In this document: positions 26,740-36,596 of the stretch, one piece after another
Layout: each line of letters opens with the position of its first letter
How positions within the stretch are numbered: position 1 is the first letter of the stretch
The notes under the pieces: model-generated
What the model saw: only the letters and a program-made list of their open reading frames with translations
Told to the model about the DNA's origin: nothing
Databases searched by the model: none
Assembly: GCF_014652535.1 (NCBI RefSeq)
Contig: NZ_BMYZ01000001.1
Location: 620,001 to 684,000, forward strand
From: Cellvibrio zantedeschiae
GTDB lineage: Bacteria; Pseudomonadota; Gammaproteobacteria; Pseudomonadales; Cellvibrionaceae
Length of the DNA: 64,000 nucleotides
Direction: 5' to 3'
Position numbers and translations under genes: made by a program

Positions 26740-28365
26740 ATGCCGTTGAATTATCATCGTACGATTCCTGAAGTATTTGCGGAGGCCTGTCAGGAATATT
26801 CAGATAGCCCTGTGTTTACCTGCATGGATCGCACGATCAGTTTTCGTGAACTGGATGATCTTAGCGGTAAATTTGCGGCTTACTTGCAACATCACACCAA
26901 TTTAAAACCCGGTGACCGCATTGCAATTCAATTACCCAATATTTTGCAATACCCCATCGCGGTATTCGGCGCTTTGCGCGCGGGTTTGGTGGTGGTTAAT
27001 ACCAACCCTTTGTACACCGCACATGAAATTAAACATCAATTAAATGACTCTGGCGCAAAAGCGTTGGTGGTGTTAGCGAACATTGCCAAGAATGCATCCA
27101 CTATTATTCGTGAGACAGGTGTTGAGCAAGTTATTGTGACTGAGCTTGCCGATATTCATTCGCCATTGAAGCGGTTATTAATTAACTGCGTTGTAAAATA
27201 TGTTAAAAAATTAGTACCAGAATTTTTATTTCCAAACCAAATCAGTTTTTGCAAAGTTCTTTCGCTCCCACAAAAATCCTGGGAAATTGTAGCGCGCGAT
27301 CCGGAAGATGTTGCGGTATTGCAATATACCGGTGGCACTACTGGCGTTGCTAAAGGTGCAATGCTGACTCATCGCAATCTGGTTGCCAATATGTTGCAGC
27401 TGAACGAGCACATGGTGAGTTCATTTCGCAGAAACCAGGAGCTGTATATTGCTCCGCTTCCGCTTTACCACATTTATTCTTTTACGATTCATTGTACGTC
27501 TGCAGTGGCCTTGGGCAATCACAGTATCCTGATTCCAAATCCGCGCGATATCAAAGCTTTTGTTGAAACCTTAAAAAAATATCCGTTCACCCTGTTTGTA
27601 GGTTTGAACACTTTATTTAATGCTTTGTTGCGCAATCCTGATTTTCAAAAACTGGATTTCAGTCCGCTGCATTTAACATCCTCGGGCGGTATGGCTTTAA
27701 CGGCTGAGACTGCTAATAAATGGCGCGAATTAACCGGCAGCCCAATCACTGAAGGTTATGGTTTAACAGAAACCTCGCCAGTTGTGTGCAGCAACCAGGT
27801 GAATGCTGTGCAATATGGCACGGTTGGGAGGCCATTGCCCGATACCGAATGCAAAGTTGTGGATGAAAATGGCAATAGTTTGCCAACAGGTGAAGCGGGT
27901 GAATTATGCATTCGCGGCCCACAGGTGATGAAAGGTTATTGGCAAAGACCCGAAGCAACAGCAGAAGTGATTGATGATGAAGGTTGGTTTAAAAGCGGTG
28001 ATATGGCAGTGATTGCTCCCGACGGTTTTATAAAAATTGTCGATCGCAAAAAAGATATGATTAACGTTTCCGGTTTTAAAGTTTACCCCAATGAAGTTGA
28101 AGATGTGCTGGCGAGTCATCCCGATATTGTTGAAGCAGCAGTAATTGGCGTGCCCGACAAAGAAGGTAGCGAAGTCGTTAAAGCTTTTGTAGTGTGTTCA
28201 AATCCGGCGTTGGATGTGAAAGCCGTGCGCGATTTTGCGAAAACAAAATTAACGGCCTATAAGGTTCCGCATCAGGTGGAGTTCTGCAAAGATTTACCAA
28301 AAACCAACGTGGGTAAAATATTGCGCCGTGAATTGCGCGATAAAGAAATTGCCAAAAAAGCGTGA
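26740..28365 (+). CDS. fadD: Long-chain fatty acid-CoA ligase
   Basis: A 541-residue AMP-forming ligase that activates fatty acids to acyl-CoA. The ATP/AMP signature YTGGTTGVAKGAMLTHRN, the GYGLTETSP motif, the FACS signature from DEGWFKSGDMA to DRKKDMINVSGFKVYPNEVE, and the C-terminal lysine in KTNVGKILRREL are all present. Ribosome-binding site GGAG precedes ATG 26740. It lies 81 bp after the acyl-CoA dehydrogenase, consistent with a shared beta-oxidation role. Confidence 0.92.
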   Translation: MPLNYHRTIPEVFAEACQEYSDSPVFTCMDRTISFRELDDLSGKFAAYLQHHTNLKPGDRIAIQLPNILQYPIAVFGALRAGLVVVNTNPLYTAHEIKHQLNDSGAKALVVLANIAKNASTIIRETGVEQVIVTELADIHSPLKRLLINCVVKYVKKLVPEFLFPNQISFCKVLSLPQKSWEIVARDPEDVAVLQYTGGTTGVAKGAMLTHRNLVANMLQLNEHMVSSFRRNQELYIAPLPLYHIYSFTIHCTSAVALGNHSILIPNPRDIKAFVETLKKYPFTLFVGLNTLFNALLRNPDFQKLDFSPLHLTSSGGMALTAETANKWRELTGSPITEGYGLTETSPVVCSNQVNAVQYGTVGRPLPDTECKVVDENGNSLPTGEAGELCIRGPQVMKGYWQRPEATAEVIDDEGWFKSGDMAVIAPDGFIKIVDRKKDMINVSGFKVYPNEVEDVLASHPDIVEAAVIGVPDKEGSEVVKAFVVCSNPALDVKAVRDFAKTKLTAYKVPHQVEFCKDLPKTNVGKILRRELRDKEIAKKA

Positions 28366-28441
28366 GTATCTTGCGCGTGATTGTTGTGCTGATCTTTTTA
28401 GTGGAGTGCTGCTCCATTAAAAAAATAAATGGCCCGTTATT

Positions 28442-29575
28442 ATGAAAAGAGCCTTAATCCTGTCTGGTGGTGGCGCGCGTGCAGCTTATCAAGTGGGCGT
28501 GTTGCAAGCTTTAGCAGAAATTTTACCCGAAGATAATACTCATCCCTTTCCAATTATTTGCGGTACATCAGCGGGCGCAATTAATGCGCTCGCCCTTGCA
28601 GCTCACCCCGGTAATTTCAAAGAGTCAGTACATGCGCTGGCGAACATGTGGCGCAACCTAACCGTGGGCGATGTTTACTTACACGGCTGGTCGGATATTT
28701 TTAAAGGTCTCGGTCTCTTAGGGCTGTCGCTTTTCAATCAGGGGATTGGCCGGCAGCGCCCGTTATCACTGTTGGATAATTCCCCGCTGTGGGATTTATT
28801 AGGCTCACGCATACCTTTTCACAACATTAATAACGCTATAGAAAGTGGGAAACTATTAGCAGTGTCGGTTTCCGCCATGGGCTATACCTCTGGCCACACC
28901 GTCAGTTTTTTTCAGGGGCACGAAAGTATTCAAGGCTGGAACCGTTACCGCCGCGCTGGTGTTGCAACGCCTTTGCGTTTGGAACATTTGTTAGCCTCAT
29001 CTGCCATTCCCACCATTTTTCCTGCTGTGCGAATTAATCGTGAATACTTTGGTGACGGTGCGTTGCGTCAGTTGGCACCTATCAGTCCGGCATTACATTT
29101 AGGCGCTGAGTCTTTATTTGTAATCGGTGTGAGTGGAAACAGGTCATCCAATAAACCCAATAAACGCTTGCCGGTAAAACATTCTCCATCCATGGGCCAA
29201 ATTGTCGGGCACTTGTTAAATAGTGCGTTTGTAGATTCGCTTGAAGGCGATATGGAACATATGGAGCTTGTGAATAAATTGGTGAAATTAATTCCAGAAG
29301 AAAATAAACCTGCCGATTTTAAATTGCGCGCAGTGGACAATATGGTGATTTCACCTTCCAGTCCCTTGGATGTTATTGCCGGTAGAAATGTGCGTTATCT
29401 TCCAGATAGTTTGCGATTTTTCTTGCGTGCGATTGGTGCTACAGCGAAAGGTGGCGGTGCTACGGCGGCGAGTTATTTATTATTCTCTACTGAGTTCATT
29501 ACTGATTTAATGGAGCTTGGACGTCAGGATGCGCTGGCAGAAGCTGAGGCGCTTAAGCAATTCTTTGCGAAATAA
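28442..29575 (+). CDS. Patatin-like phospholipase
   Basis: A 377-residue patatin-domain lipase. The oxyanion loop is SGGGARAAYQVG (near residue 8), the nucleophile Ser is in GTSAGAIN (near residue 44) and the dyad Asp in FGDGALRQL. No signal peptide is visible, so it is probably intracellular or delivered by other means. It would release fatty acids from phospholipids, fitting the ligase and dehydrogenase upstream. The 76-bp gap before it holds only a small hairpin (TGGAG/CTCCA). Confidence 0.88.
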   Translation: MKRALILSGGGARAAYQVGVLQALAEILPEDNTHPFPIICGTSAGAINALALAAHPGNFKESVHALANMWRNLTVGDVYLHGWSDIFKGLGLLGLSLFNQGIGRQRPLSLLDNSPLWDLLGSRIPFHNINNAIESGKLLAVSVSAMGYTSGHTVSFFQGHESIQGWNRYRRAGVATPLRLEHLLASSAIPTIFPAVRINREYFGDGALRQLAPISPALHLGAESLFVIGVSGNRSSNKPNKRLPVKHSPSMGQIVGHLLNSAFVDSLEGDMEHMELVNKLVKLIPEENKPADFKLRAVDNMVISPSSPLDVIAGRNVRYLPDSLRFFLRAIGATAKGGGATAASYLLFSTEFITDLMELGRQDALAEAEALKQFFAK

Positions 29576-29581
29576 ATAACC

Positions 29582-30508
29582 TTAACGCGTGGTTTTTGTT
29601 TTGCGGAGTAAATCAACCAGGGGTTCGTTATTCCAGGCTTGGGTTAGCAAATCTTTGTGAAGAATATTTTCATCCAGCTTGATAAAACTGATGCTGCTTT
29701 TACGTAAGGCTTGCGGCATGCTGGTTTCAAACTTAATTCCTTGCTCACGTAACAAATTTTGCAGCAACTCATTACTTGGGCGCGCTGGTTCTGTGTAGGT
29801 GCTAAAGAAAAAACTTTTGCGGTGATTGCTCCGCAGCCATTTAGCGAAAATTTCTTCCTGTCCGTAAAGCGCATCCATCAATATCACGCCTTTAATCCTG
29901 TTATTCATTCCACCGTTACTTAAAATATTAGCCGCCGCTAAATAACCGCCGCTGTAAGCCACTAATATGATGGGCGCGTTTTTAAGTTGGTATTCTAACT
30001 GTCTGCTGTTTTGCCATTGCCCCGCTTGTGTGGCGGCTTCTCTGATAAACGCACTGAAGTAATTTTTTTGCACAAAATTCCCGGGACTGGAATCCAATGC
30101 ATCACTCGCGAATTGCGGTGCAACTAAAAATGCGTTTATATCTGCCGCAATAATTTGTGCGGGAATTTGTTGGCGTTCGAGAACGTCGCGCTCAAGCGTA
30201 GCTTGGTTGCCGTGCAAATAAACGATTAATGTGGGGTAGTGCTTGCTCGCGTTATTAGCTGAAGTTGCCAGCAACACACGGTTGTCATTATAGGTTGTGT
30301 CTTCCCAGAGTAAGCCGCCACGCGTGCTGTTGTGTCCACGGCGGCCAGCTTCGTTAACATCAAAAAAAGTGCTGGCTTGTTTTTCGTTAAGTGGGAAAGG
30401 TGCGTACTTAAAGCTGCGTAGACTTGTTTGCTGATTTACATCACTCCAGGCATTTGCACATGTGCACAAGCTGAGGATGTTTAAATACATCAGAAACTTT
30501 TTCAGCAT
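29582..30508 (-). CDS. Exported alpha/beta-hydrolase-like protein of unknown substrate
   Basis: A 308-residue protein with a Sec signal (ends near CANAWS, residue 22). The core has an alpha/beta hydrolase pattern: strand plus LIVYLHGNQ oxyanion region, a nucleophile elbow AYSGGYLAA (Ser in a G-less elbow variant), and VILMDALYGQEE as a possible acid strand. It is the third gene of a leftward unit: its ATG overlaps the stop of the membrane protein gene by one base (TAATG), so coupling is likely. The substrate is unknown. Confidence 0.75.
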   Translation of the reverse strand: MLKKFLMYLNILSLCTCANAWSDVNQQTSLRSFKYAPFPLNEKQASTFFDVNEAGRRGHNSTRGGLLWEDTTYNDNRVLLATSANNASKHYPTLIVYLHGNQATLERDVLERQQIPAQIIAADINAFLVAPQFASDALDSSPGNFVQKNYFSAFIREAATQAGQWQNSRQLEYQLKNAPIILVAYSGGYLAAANILSNGGMNNRIKGVILMDALYGQEEIFAKWLRSNHRKSFFFSTYTEPARPSNELLQNLLREQGIKFETSMPQALRKSSISFIKLDENILHKDLLTQAWNNEPLVDLLRKTKTTR

Positions 30509-33153
30509 TAAGCTTTCTCCATAATCGCCGCATGTTTAATGGGTTTTAAAACGCCCATAAACGCAGGAATGGCAATTATATAGGCGACTCCTGCGACTGC
30601 AATTACCGTAGCCAAACCGAAGGAAGTTGCGATTATGGGTACGAGTGCTGCACCTATTACCGAGAAGCAACCGTTAACACCCCAGGCCCAAAGGAACATG
30701 TGTTCTTTCTTCAAACGAGTTAATGCGCCCATGCCAGTTGCCATAGGGAAGCCCATTAAAAATGCTGGCGGTGCAATTAAAGCAAAGCAGCAAATTAAGC
30801 GAAGTGCGTAGGGTAGACCGCCGATGCCGTTGAGAATAGGGTTAAGCACAAGGCTGTAAATAATCAGCAGTGCGCCAACGCTTAATAAAATTTTAGGCAA
30901 TGTTACGCGCGCGCTGTGAGCGTATTTATCGGAAACAAAACTACCAATGCCTGAGAACACTAACATGCCCGTAATCAATACGGACGCAGACACGGTAGCG
31001 TTTGAAAGCGCTTGAATAAATTGCGCGATAAGACCAACTTCCACAGTGATATAGCCAAAGCCTAAACACGCAAAAAAGATAATGGTTTGCGCCTTGCCGG
31101 GGTAATGGCTAAAAGCCGTGCGCCAACCTGCAATCATCGGGATAGCAATTAAAATCAAACCTGCTGCACAAGCAATTGCCAATGTTGCCCAAAGCAATAA
31201 ATAACCCCATTCATCTTGAAACAATTCCAAGCGGTCGGTGATTTTTGGCAGGTCTTTCGGGAAAACGTAAGCCGCAAAATAGGGATGGTTGTTGGTAAGC
31301 GGCCGTACATCAAATAAATAGCGTTCGCTAAAACCTTTCCAGTCATCGCGAATTAAAGCTTGCCAGGCAACTTGGCTGAGTACTGACGCGGGCACAGTCA
31401 AGGCATTTTCATCAGCTATAACCTCGGCGCTTGGCGCATTGGTCGATGGTTCCTTAGCTGCTGCTTCGCTGTTTTCGGCGGAGAAAATACTGTCATGGAA
31501 GTCTTTGAAAACATGATCGGCTTTTGCCAAATCCACTTTAATGCCAGGCGAGTAGATTTCATCGAAAGACATGGATGAGGTATGTTCGCGCAACTTGGTC
31601 AACTCATCGGCTGTAAATCCACCGCGTTTGTAGAGCACGGTTACTGTCGATAAATAGCTGGAAGCCACGAAGAAATTTTGGCTGATATCTTTGTCGCCAT
31701 TCGCGCGCGCAGCGGCTGCCATTGTGGCAAAAAGTTTTAATACGGATTTTGGCGGTTCTTCTTTATTCCACAGAGTCACCGACAGAGTTCCCGCATCGCT
31801 CAGCGCACGCATGTAATGCTGCATGGCTTCTTTGGTGTAAGAATATTTTTCCACAATCGCAAAGCCGCCGGGATTTGAAAGACCTGCAGAATCTGCAAGG
31901 CTCAAATCAATGACATCGTAGCGCTCGCGCGTATTGGCAAGAAATAAGCGGCCATCGTAGGGGATAACGGTGACGCGATTAAGTATGTCGTTAGTGAATT
32001 TTTTCAGCACATCGCTTTCGCGAAATGCTGTTAAAAATGCGGGATTGGCTTCGCCCACAGTCACGCTGGATGAATTATGCAATGCAACCATGGTGGAAAT
32101 ACCGCCACCAAATTGCACCACAAAAGTTTTAGGTTTGTTGGTAATAAGGTAGGGATAAATCATCGGCAGATAATGAAAATAAGCCGTGTCCTTATTGGAC
32201 AGCTCGCGCATCACGCCTATGGGGCCGTCGCCATCTACGTACAAACCGAGATAAGCATTTGCGGGCATTTCTTCCAGGTTAAGAGACGCGTTATCAGACA
32301 AGCCCGGTGCAAAATGCAAATAGGAACTGCTGTAAACTTCCAAATGACCGAAGGGTGAAACCGCTTCATATTGGCGTTTACTATCAGGAAATTTGCGCGC
32401 GTAAGACACGCCTTTGTAATCTGATACTGAAAGTTTGGGAATCTTTGCCGCATCGGGTAAATGCAAATGTGCTCCTATCGACACCAATGAAATTACGGCC
32501 AATGCTATAGCCCATATGCGCGAGCCCAAACCAGAAAACCACAGCACACCGCCGATACCTGCAAGCAGCACGGGCACCAGGACAAGATTGTCCGGGCGAA
32601 ATAAAAACAAGGCGCCAAGGGTCAATAATCCACACAGGCCGGAGCCGAGCAAATCGGCAAAGTAAACGCGCCCGAAAACATTTTTTGCGCGCAAAAACAC
32701 CGTCCCCAAAAATAAACTGCCCGCTAAAAATGGCAGCAAGTAAAGTGCAAAATTGGCGACCAAACGCCATTTTTGTTGGGAATCTGAAACTAAAAAGATG
32801 GGGTTGAACGGAAGTTGTTGGGCAGCGAGATTGGCACCCACGATAAGCGGGGCAAAGAGTGCGAGCGAGGTGGCAATCACGCCGAACCAATGCCGCTCAA
32901 ACCAGGGGCGGGCGAGGCACATAACCGCACTGGTCAGGCCAAACCCGAGCATAGCGAGGCTGACCACGAGTGAACCAAAATGCGCCCAGCTGCCTTCCGA
33001 GAAAATCCGCATCACACCAATTTGCAGGGCGATGATGGCACCGGCTACACAACCTACGGCAGCGTACATGAGTAGCTGCCGTAATCCTGTTTGTGACCAT
33101 TCGTGAAAGGCGGCGGGTGAAGTATCCGGGCTAATTGAATCTGTCACTGTCAT
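30508..33153 (-). CDS. Polytopic membrane protein with internal spermidine-synthase-like domain
   Basis: An 881-residue protein. About seven hydrophobic segments in the first 230 residues are followed by a soluble Rossmann methyltransferase/spermidine-synthase-like domain (about 250-520, glycine-rich VVQFGGGISTMVAL then VGEANPAFL and the acidic YDVIDLSLAD), a variable stretch, and a C-terminal set of roughly seven membrane helices (from about 660). Fusions of SpeE-like domains to membrane helices are widespread but poorly understood. I cannot confirm aminopropyl transfer. It lies between an exported Pcm-type methyltransferase and an exported hydrolase in one operon. Confidence 0.8.
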   Translation of the reverse strand: MTVTDSISPDTSPAAFHEWSQTGLRQLLMYAAVGCVAGAIIALQIGVMRIFSEGSWAHFGSLVVSLAMLGFGLTSAVMCLARPWFERHWFGVIATSLALFAPLIVGANLAAQQLPFNPIFLVSDSQQKWRLVANFALYLLPFLAGSLFLGTVFLRAKNVFGRVYFADLLGSGLCGLLTLGALFLFRPDNLVLVPVLLAGIGGVLWFSGLGSRIWAIALAVISLVSIGAHLHLPDAAKIPKLSVSDYKGVSYARKFPDSKRQYEAVSPFGHLEVYSSSYLHFAPGLSDNASLNLEEMPANAYLGLYVDGDGPIGVMRELSNKDTAYFHYLPMIYPYLITNKPKTFVVQFGGGISTMVALHNSSSVTVGEANPAFLTAFRESDVLKKFTNDILNRVTVIPYDGRLFLANTRERYDVIDLSLADSAGLSNPGGFAIVEKYSYTKEAMQHYMRALSDAGTLSVTLWNKEEPPKSVLKLFATMAAAARANGDKDISQNFFVASSYLSTVTVLYKRGGFTADELTKLREHTSSMSFDEIYSPGIKVDLAKADHVFKDFHDSIFSAENSEAAAKEPSTNAPSAEVIADENALTVPASVLSQVAWQALIRDDWKGFSERYLFDVRPLTNNHPYFAAYVFPKDLPKITDRLELFQDEWGYLLLWATLAIACAAGLILIAIPMIAGWRTAFSHYPGKAQTIIFFACLGFGYITVEVGLIAQFIQALSNATVSASVLITGMLVFSGIGSFVSDKYAHSARVTLPKILLSVGALLIIYSLVLNPILNGIGGLPYALRLICCFALIAPPAFLMGFPMATGMGALTRLKKEHMFLWAWGVNGCFSVIGAALVPIIATSFGLATVIAVAGVAYIIAIPAFMGVLKPIKHAAIMEKA

Positions 33154-33199
33154 GCGATCCTGCTGTTTGTTGTGCAGCTCTTATTTATTGCGCGAACGC

Positions 33200-34066
33200 C
33201 TATTTATTATGAGAGCCTACGATGGTATCGCCTTCCAGTTTGGTGAAAGGAACGAAAGGAACCACCTTACCGTTATAAATATCGGAGCGCGCGATTTTGA
33301 TAGAGCCATCGGGGTTGGCTTCTTTGGTAATTTTAAGCACGTGCTGCGCACCTGGTGGGCCCACGGGGATAACCATCATGCCGCCCGTTTTCAACTGCTT
33401 AAGCAAGGCTGGTGGTATATGGTCGATACCGCAAGTCACAATAATTTTGTCGAATGGTGCAGCCTCTTCCCAACCGTAGTAACCGTCAGCTTGCTTGGTG
33501 TTGACGTTTTTGTATTCGGTGTAGCCTTTGGCGATGATGGTGTCGTACAAGGTACGGGTACGTTCAGCTAGCGGCTTGATGATTTCAATCGTCCATACCT
33601 TGTCGGTAATGTGGCCGAGAATAGCCGATTGATAGCCGGAGCCGGTACCAATTTCCAATACTTTGTCGCCCTTCTTGATGTCCAATACGCTGGTCATACG
33701 GCTAACGGCGTGGGGGCCGGAAATGGTCACGCCAAAACCAATATCCAAAAAATTATCGTCGTAGGTGTGCGCAGAGGTTTTTCTCAATACAAACTCTTCG
33801 CGTGGCGTCATCAGAAACGCGCGCTTGGTTTGTTCATTGGTGAGGTCGCCGCGTTGAATTAGCGCCTGGTAGCGATCCCAACGTTGGCCGAGGAATTTTT
33901 TGTCTTCACCGCGGTTGGTTACCATCCAGCTGACGAAAGCCTCTTTGCTATCTGTGGGTGGAACCATGTCGTAAGTGTAAGCCTTGGGAACTGCGGCACT
34001 CGCCAATACAGGAACAAACGCGCTAACCAAACCCAGGGTCAAAGTGAATTTCTTAAAGTATTTCAA
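33200..34066 (-). CDS. Exported protein-L-isoaspartate O-methyltransferase-like protein
   Basis: A 288-residue SAM-dependent methyltransferase of the Pcm family: VLEIGTGSGYQSAIL is motif I, FDKIIVTCGIDHIPPALLKQL the post-motif segment, with MTPREEFV and ISGPHAVSRMTSVLDI upstream as in Pcm. It differs from housekeeping Pcm by a clear Sec signal (about 1-24, ends ASAA). The start is TTG 34066 with AAGGA 6 nt upstream; the next Met is past the signal, so TTG is needed to keep it. Pcm repairs isoaspartyl damage in the cytoplasm, and an exported form has no obvious SAM supply, which makes the role puzzling. Confidence 0.85.
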   Translation of the reverse strand: MKYFKKFTLTLGLVSAFVPVLASAAVPKAYTYDMVPPTDSKEAFVSWMVTNRGEDKKFLGQRWDRYQALIQRGDLTNEQTKRAFLMTPREEFVLRKTSAHTYDDNFLDIGFGVTISGPHAVSRMTSVLDIKKGDKVLEIGTGSGYQSAILGHITDKVWTIEIIKPLAERTRTLYDTIIAKGYTEYKNVNTKQADGYYGWEEAAPFDKIIVTCGIDHIPPALLKQLKTGGMMVIPVGPPGAQHVLKITKEANPDGSIKIARSDIYNGKVVPFVPFTKLEGDTIVGSHNK

Positions 34067-34238
34067 GAGGAGTCCTTACTACATCAATAGTGGCTAACGA
34101 GGTTTAAAATAAGTTATAGATTGGCTAAACCGGGCGGCGATTCTAGCATGGCGAAAGAGCAAAACGATACCTAAAACACGGCTTGGGGCGGGGCGGTGGA
34201 GCCTTGCGTTTAGAGTAAAAACCAGATGTTACAGATAC

Positions 34239-34270
34239 AAAAAAAGCCGCTATTTAGGCGGCTTTTTTTG
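34239..34270. terminator. Intrinsic terminator, both orientations possible
   Basis: Stem AAAAAGCCGC / GCGGCTTTTT around TATTTAG, with A and T runs on either side. It lies just past the DUF934 gene stop. Confidence 0.75.
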
Positions 34271-34278
34271 TGGAGCTT

Positions 34279-34782
34279 TTAGGCTCTACGACGAAAGAGC
34301 GGTAGTGGTTGATCCACGGAAGCCTGATAGTACTCGCTAAAATCTGCGAGTGACTTAAGTGCAACTTCCAGGTCTGCTTCCGGGTTCGCAAACGCAAAAG
34401 CATTTACCCCGCAGCGGCGCAAATAGCAGAGTTGGTCGCGAATAAAGTTACCCACTGCTCGCACTTCACCGGTGAAGCCATAACGCTCACGCAGTAAACG
34501 TGCGGTAGAGAATGCGCGGCCGTCCATAAAACCAGGGAAGTTAACGCCAATTACCGGAAAACGGTTGGCTTCTTCGCCGATGTCTTCCGCAAATTCATCG
34601 CTATCCAACCAAACACCAACATCGTTACGGGTTTGCAGCTGGGCTTTTTGGGCAATCCAAACGCTCAGTGGGACAATCACATGGCCAGCAGGTACTGCTA
34701 CTTCAGCAGCATCGCCTTCTGGTTTGGCAATCAGTTCCCAAGTATTTTCGATTATAGCGCCGTCTTTAATTAGCTTTGGCAT
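34279..34782 (-). CDS. DUF934 protein, sulfite-reductase partner
   Basis: A 167-residue DUF934 protein (PF06073). Start ATG 34782 is chosen because AAGGAG lies 7 nt upstream and the family begins MPKLIKDG. DUF934 genes regularly follow ferredoxin/NADPH-type sulfite reductase genes and are thought to assist sulfite reduction, though the mechanism is not known to me. Its 5' end overlaps the end of the reductase gene by 17 bp, so they form one operon. Confidence 0.88.
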   Translation of the reverse strand: MPKLIKDGAIIENTWELIAKPEGDAAEVAVPAGHVIVPLSVWIAQKAQLQTRNDVGVWLDSDEFAEDIGEEANRFPVIGVNFPGFMDGRAFSTARLLRERYGFTGEVRAVGNFIRDQLCYLRRCGVNAFAFANPEADLEVALKSLADFSEYYQASVDQPLPLFRRRA

Positions 34783-36430
34783 ATACACGCTCCTTAAAGG
34801 GAGTGGCACCTATACGGCGATAGGTATCAATAAACAATTCTTCAGCAGTGCGGTTTTCAACGTAAACGTTAACCAGCTTTTGGATCACGTCCGGCATAAC
34901 TTCAGCGCCAAAAGATGGGCCTAGTACATCGCCAAGAGATGCATCGTTGCTGGCGCTGCCGCCCAATTGCACTTGGTAGAACTCTTTGCCGGCTTTATCT
35001 ACGCCGAGAATGCCGATATGACCTACGTGGTGATGACCGCAAGCGTTCATACAGCCAGAGATGTTCAGATCGATATCGCCCAAGTCGTAAACGTAATCCA
35101 AATCGTCAAACTGACGTTGGATAGCTTCAGCAATCGGAATAGATTTGGCGTTGGCGAGCGAACAGAAATCACCACCAGGGCAGCAAATAATGTCGGTAAT
35201 GGTGCCGATATTAGGCGTAGCAAAACCGGCTGCCTTGGATTTTTGCCACAGGGTGAAAAGGTCTGATTTTTTCACGTCAGCCAAAACGATATTTTGCTCG
35301 TGGGTAGTGCGTGCCTCACCAAAGCTAAATTCATCGGCAAGGTTGGCGATGATTTCGAGTTGGCTGTCCGTGATATCACCTGGTGCTACGCCGGTTGGCT
35401 TTAGCGACAAGGTAACAGCTGCATAGCCAGGAACGCGGTGGCCGCGCACATTGCGTTGTAACCACTTGCTGAAGGCGACACTTTCAGCAGCTTGCGCATC
35501 AACTGCTGCTTGAGCTGCAGCGTTATCGATAGTTTCGTAAGCTGGTTCAGTAAAGAAGCTCTTGGCGCGTTCGATTTCAGCGCGGGTCAACTTGCTATAA
35601 CCGTCTTTGGTGTTTTCCCACTCAGCTTCCACCTTCTGGGCAAAAACTTCAGGAGTGAGTGCACGCACCAGAATCTTGATACGAGCTTTGTATTTGTTGT
35701 CGCGGCGGCCGGAGAGGTTGTACACGCGCAGGATAGCTTCCAAATAAGGTAGCAAATCTTCCTCTGGCAAAAACTCACGAATCACGCTGCCGATTACCGG
35801 TGTACGGCCTAAACCGCCACCTACATAAACCTTAAAGCCGATTTCGCCGGAATCTTTCAGGATAATTTGCAAACCAATATCGTGCACTTGCACCGCGGCG
35901 CGGTCTTTCTCAGAGCCGGTGACAGCAATCTTGAACTTGCGTGGCAAGAAGGCGAATTCCGGGTGAAAGCTTGACCACTGACGGATAATTTCGCAGTAGG
36001 GGCGTGGATCAACGATTTCGTCTTCTGCAACGCCCGCGAATTGGTCTGAAGTGGTGTTACGGATGCAGTTACCGCTGGATTGCGTACCGTGCATGCCAAC
36101 ATCGGCCAACTCAGACAGAATATCTGGCACTTCGGTCAAATCCGGCCAGTTGAATTGGATGTTTTGACGAGTACTAACGTGAACATAACCCTTATCATAG
36201 TGACGGGCGATATGGGCTAGCTTGCGAATCTGCGTGGAGTTCAACATGCCGTAGGGCACATTAATACGCAGCATGGGCGCTAAACGTTGGACATAAAGAC
36301 CATTTTGCAGGCGCAAGGGCAAGAACTGCTCAGGCGGTAAGCTACCCGCTAAAAAACGTTCAGTTTGATCGCGAAACTGTGCCACACGCTGGCGCAGAAT
36401 GCTGTTGTCGTACTCGTCGTAAATATACAT
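34766..36430 (-). CDS. cysI: Sulfite reductase hemoprotein (siroheme/4Fe-4S)
   Basis: A 554-residue nitrite/sulfite reductase with the two ferredoxin-like half-domains and duplicated siroheme-binding halves. The cluster/siroheme cysteines are seen at Cys417 and Cys423 (CCPGGDFC) and Cys460 and Cys464 (SGCMNACGHH). With DUF934 behind it, assimilatory sulfite reduction is more likely than nitrite reduction. No flavoprotein subunit is adjacent, so electrons probably come from elsewhere. Confidence 0.88.
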   Translation of the reverse strand: MYIYDEYDNSILRQRVAQFRDQTERFLAGSLPPEQFLPLRLQNGLYVQRLAPMLRINVPYGMLNSTQIRKLAHIARHYDKGYVHVSTRQNIQFNWPDLTEVPDILSELADVGMHGTQSSGNCIRNTTSDQFAGVAEDEIVDPRPYCEIIRQWSSFHPEFAFLPRKFKIAVTGSEKDRAAVQVHDIGLQIILKDSGEIGFKVYVGGGLGRTPVIGSVIREFLPEEDLLPYLEAILRVYNLSGRRDNKYKARIKILVRALTPEVFAQKVEAEWENTKDGYSKLTRAEIERAKSFFTEPAYETIDNAAAQAAVDAQAAESVAFSKWLQRNVRGHRVPGYAAVTLSLKPTGVAPGDITDSQLEIIANLADEFSFGEARTTHEQNIVLADVKKSDLFTLWQKSKAAGFATPNIGTITDIICCPGGDFCSLANAKSIPIAEAIQRQFDDLDYVYDLGDIDLNISGCMNACGHHHVGHIGILGVDKAGKEFYQVQLGGSASNDASLGDVLGPSFGAEVMPDVIQKLVNVYVENRTAEELFIDTYRRIGATPFKERVYAKAN

Positions 36431-36596
36431 GGAGTGTTAGCACCATCTTCAGCATAAAAATGAGGCGCGCAGAATACACCAATTGTCCCCTAACCGCGAG
36501 ACGAGACAAGGACTCTTTTGGACTAATTACAAAGCTTTTGGTTATAGGTTTAAGTGCTTGGCTGGTATGATTGCCCGCACTTTTCAGGGGTTGACT

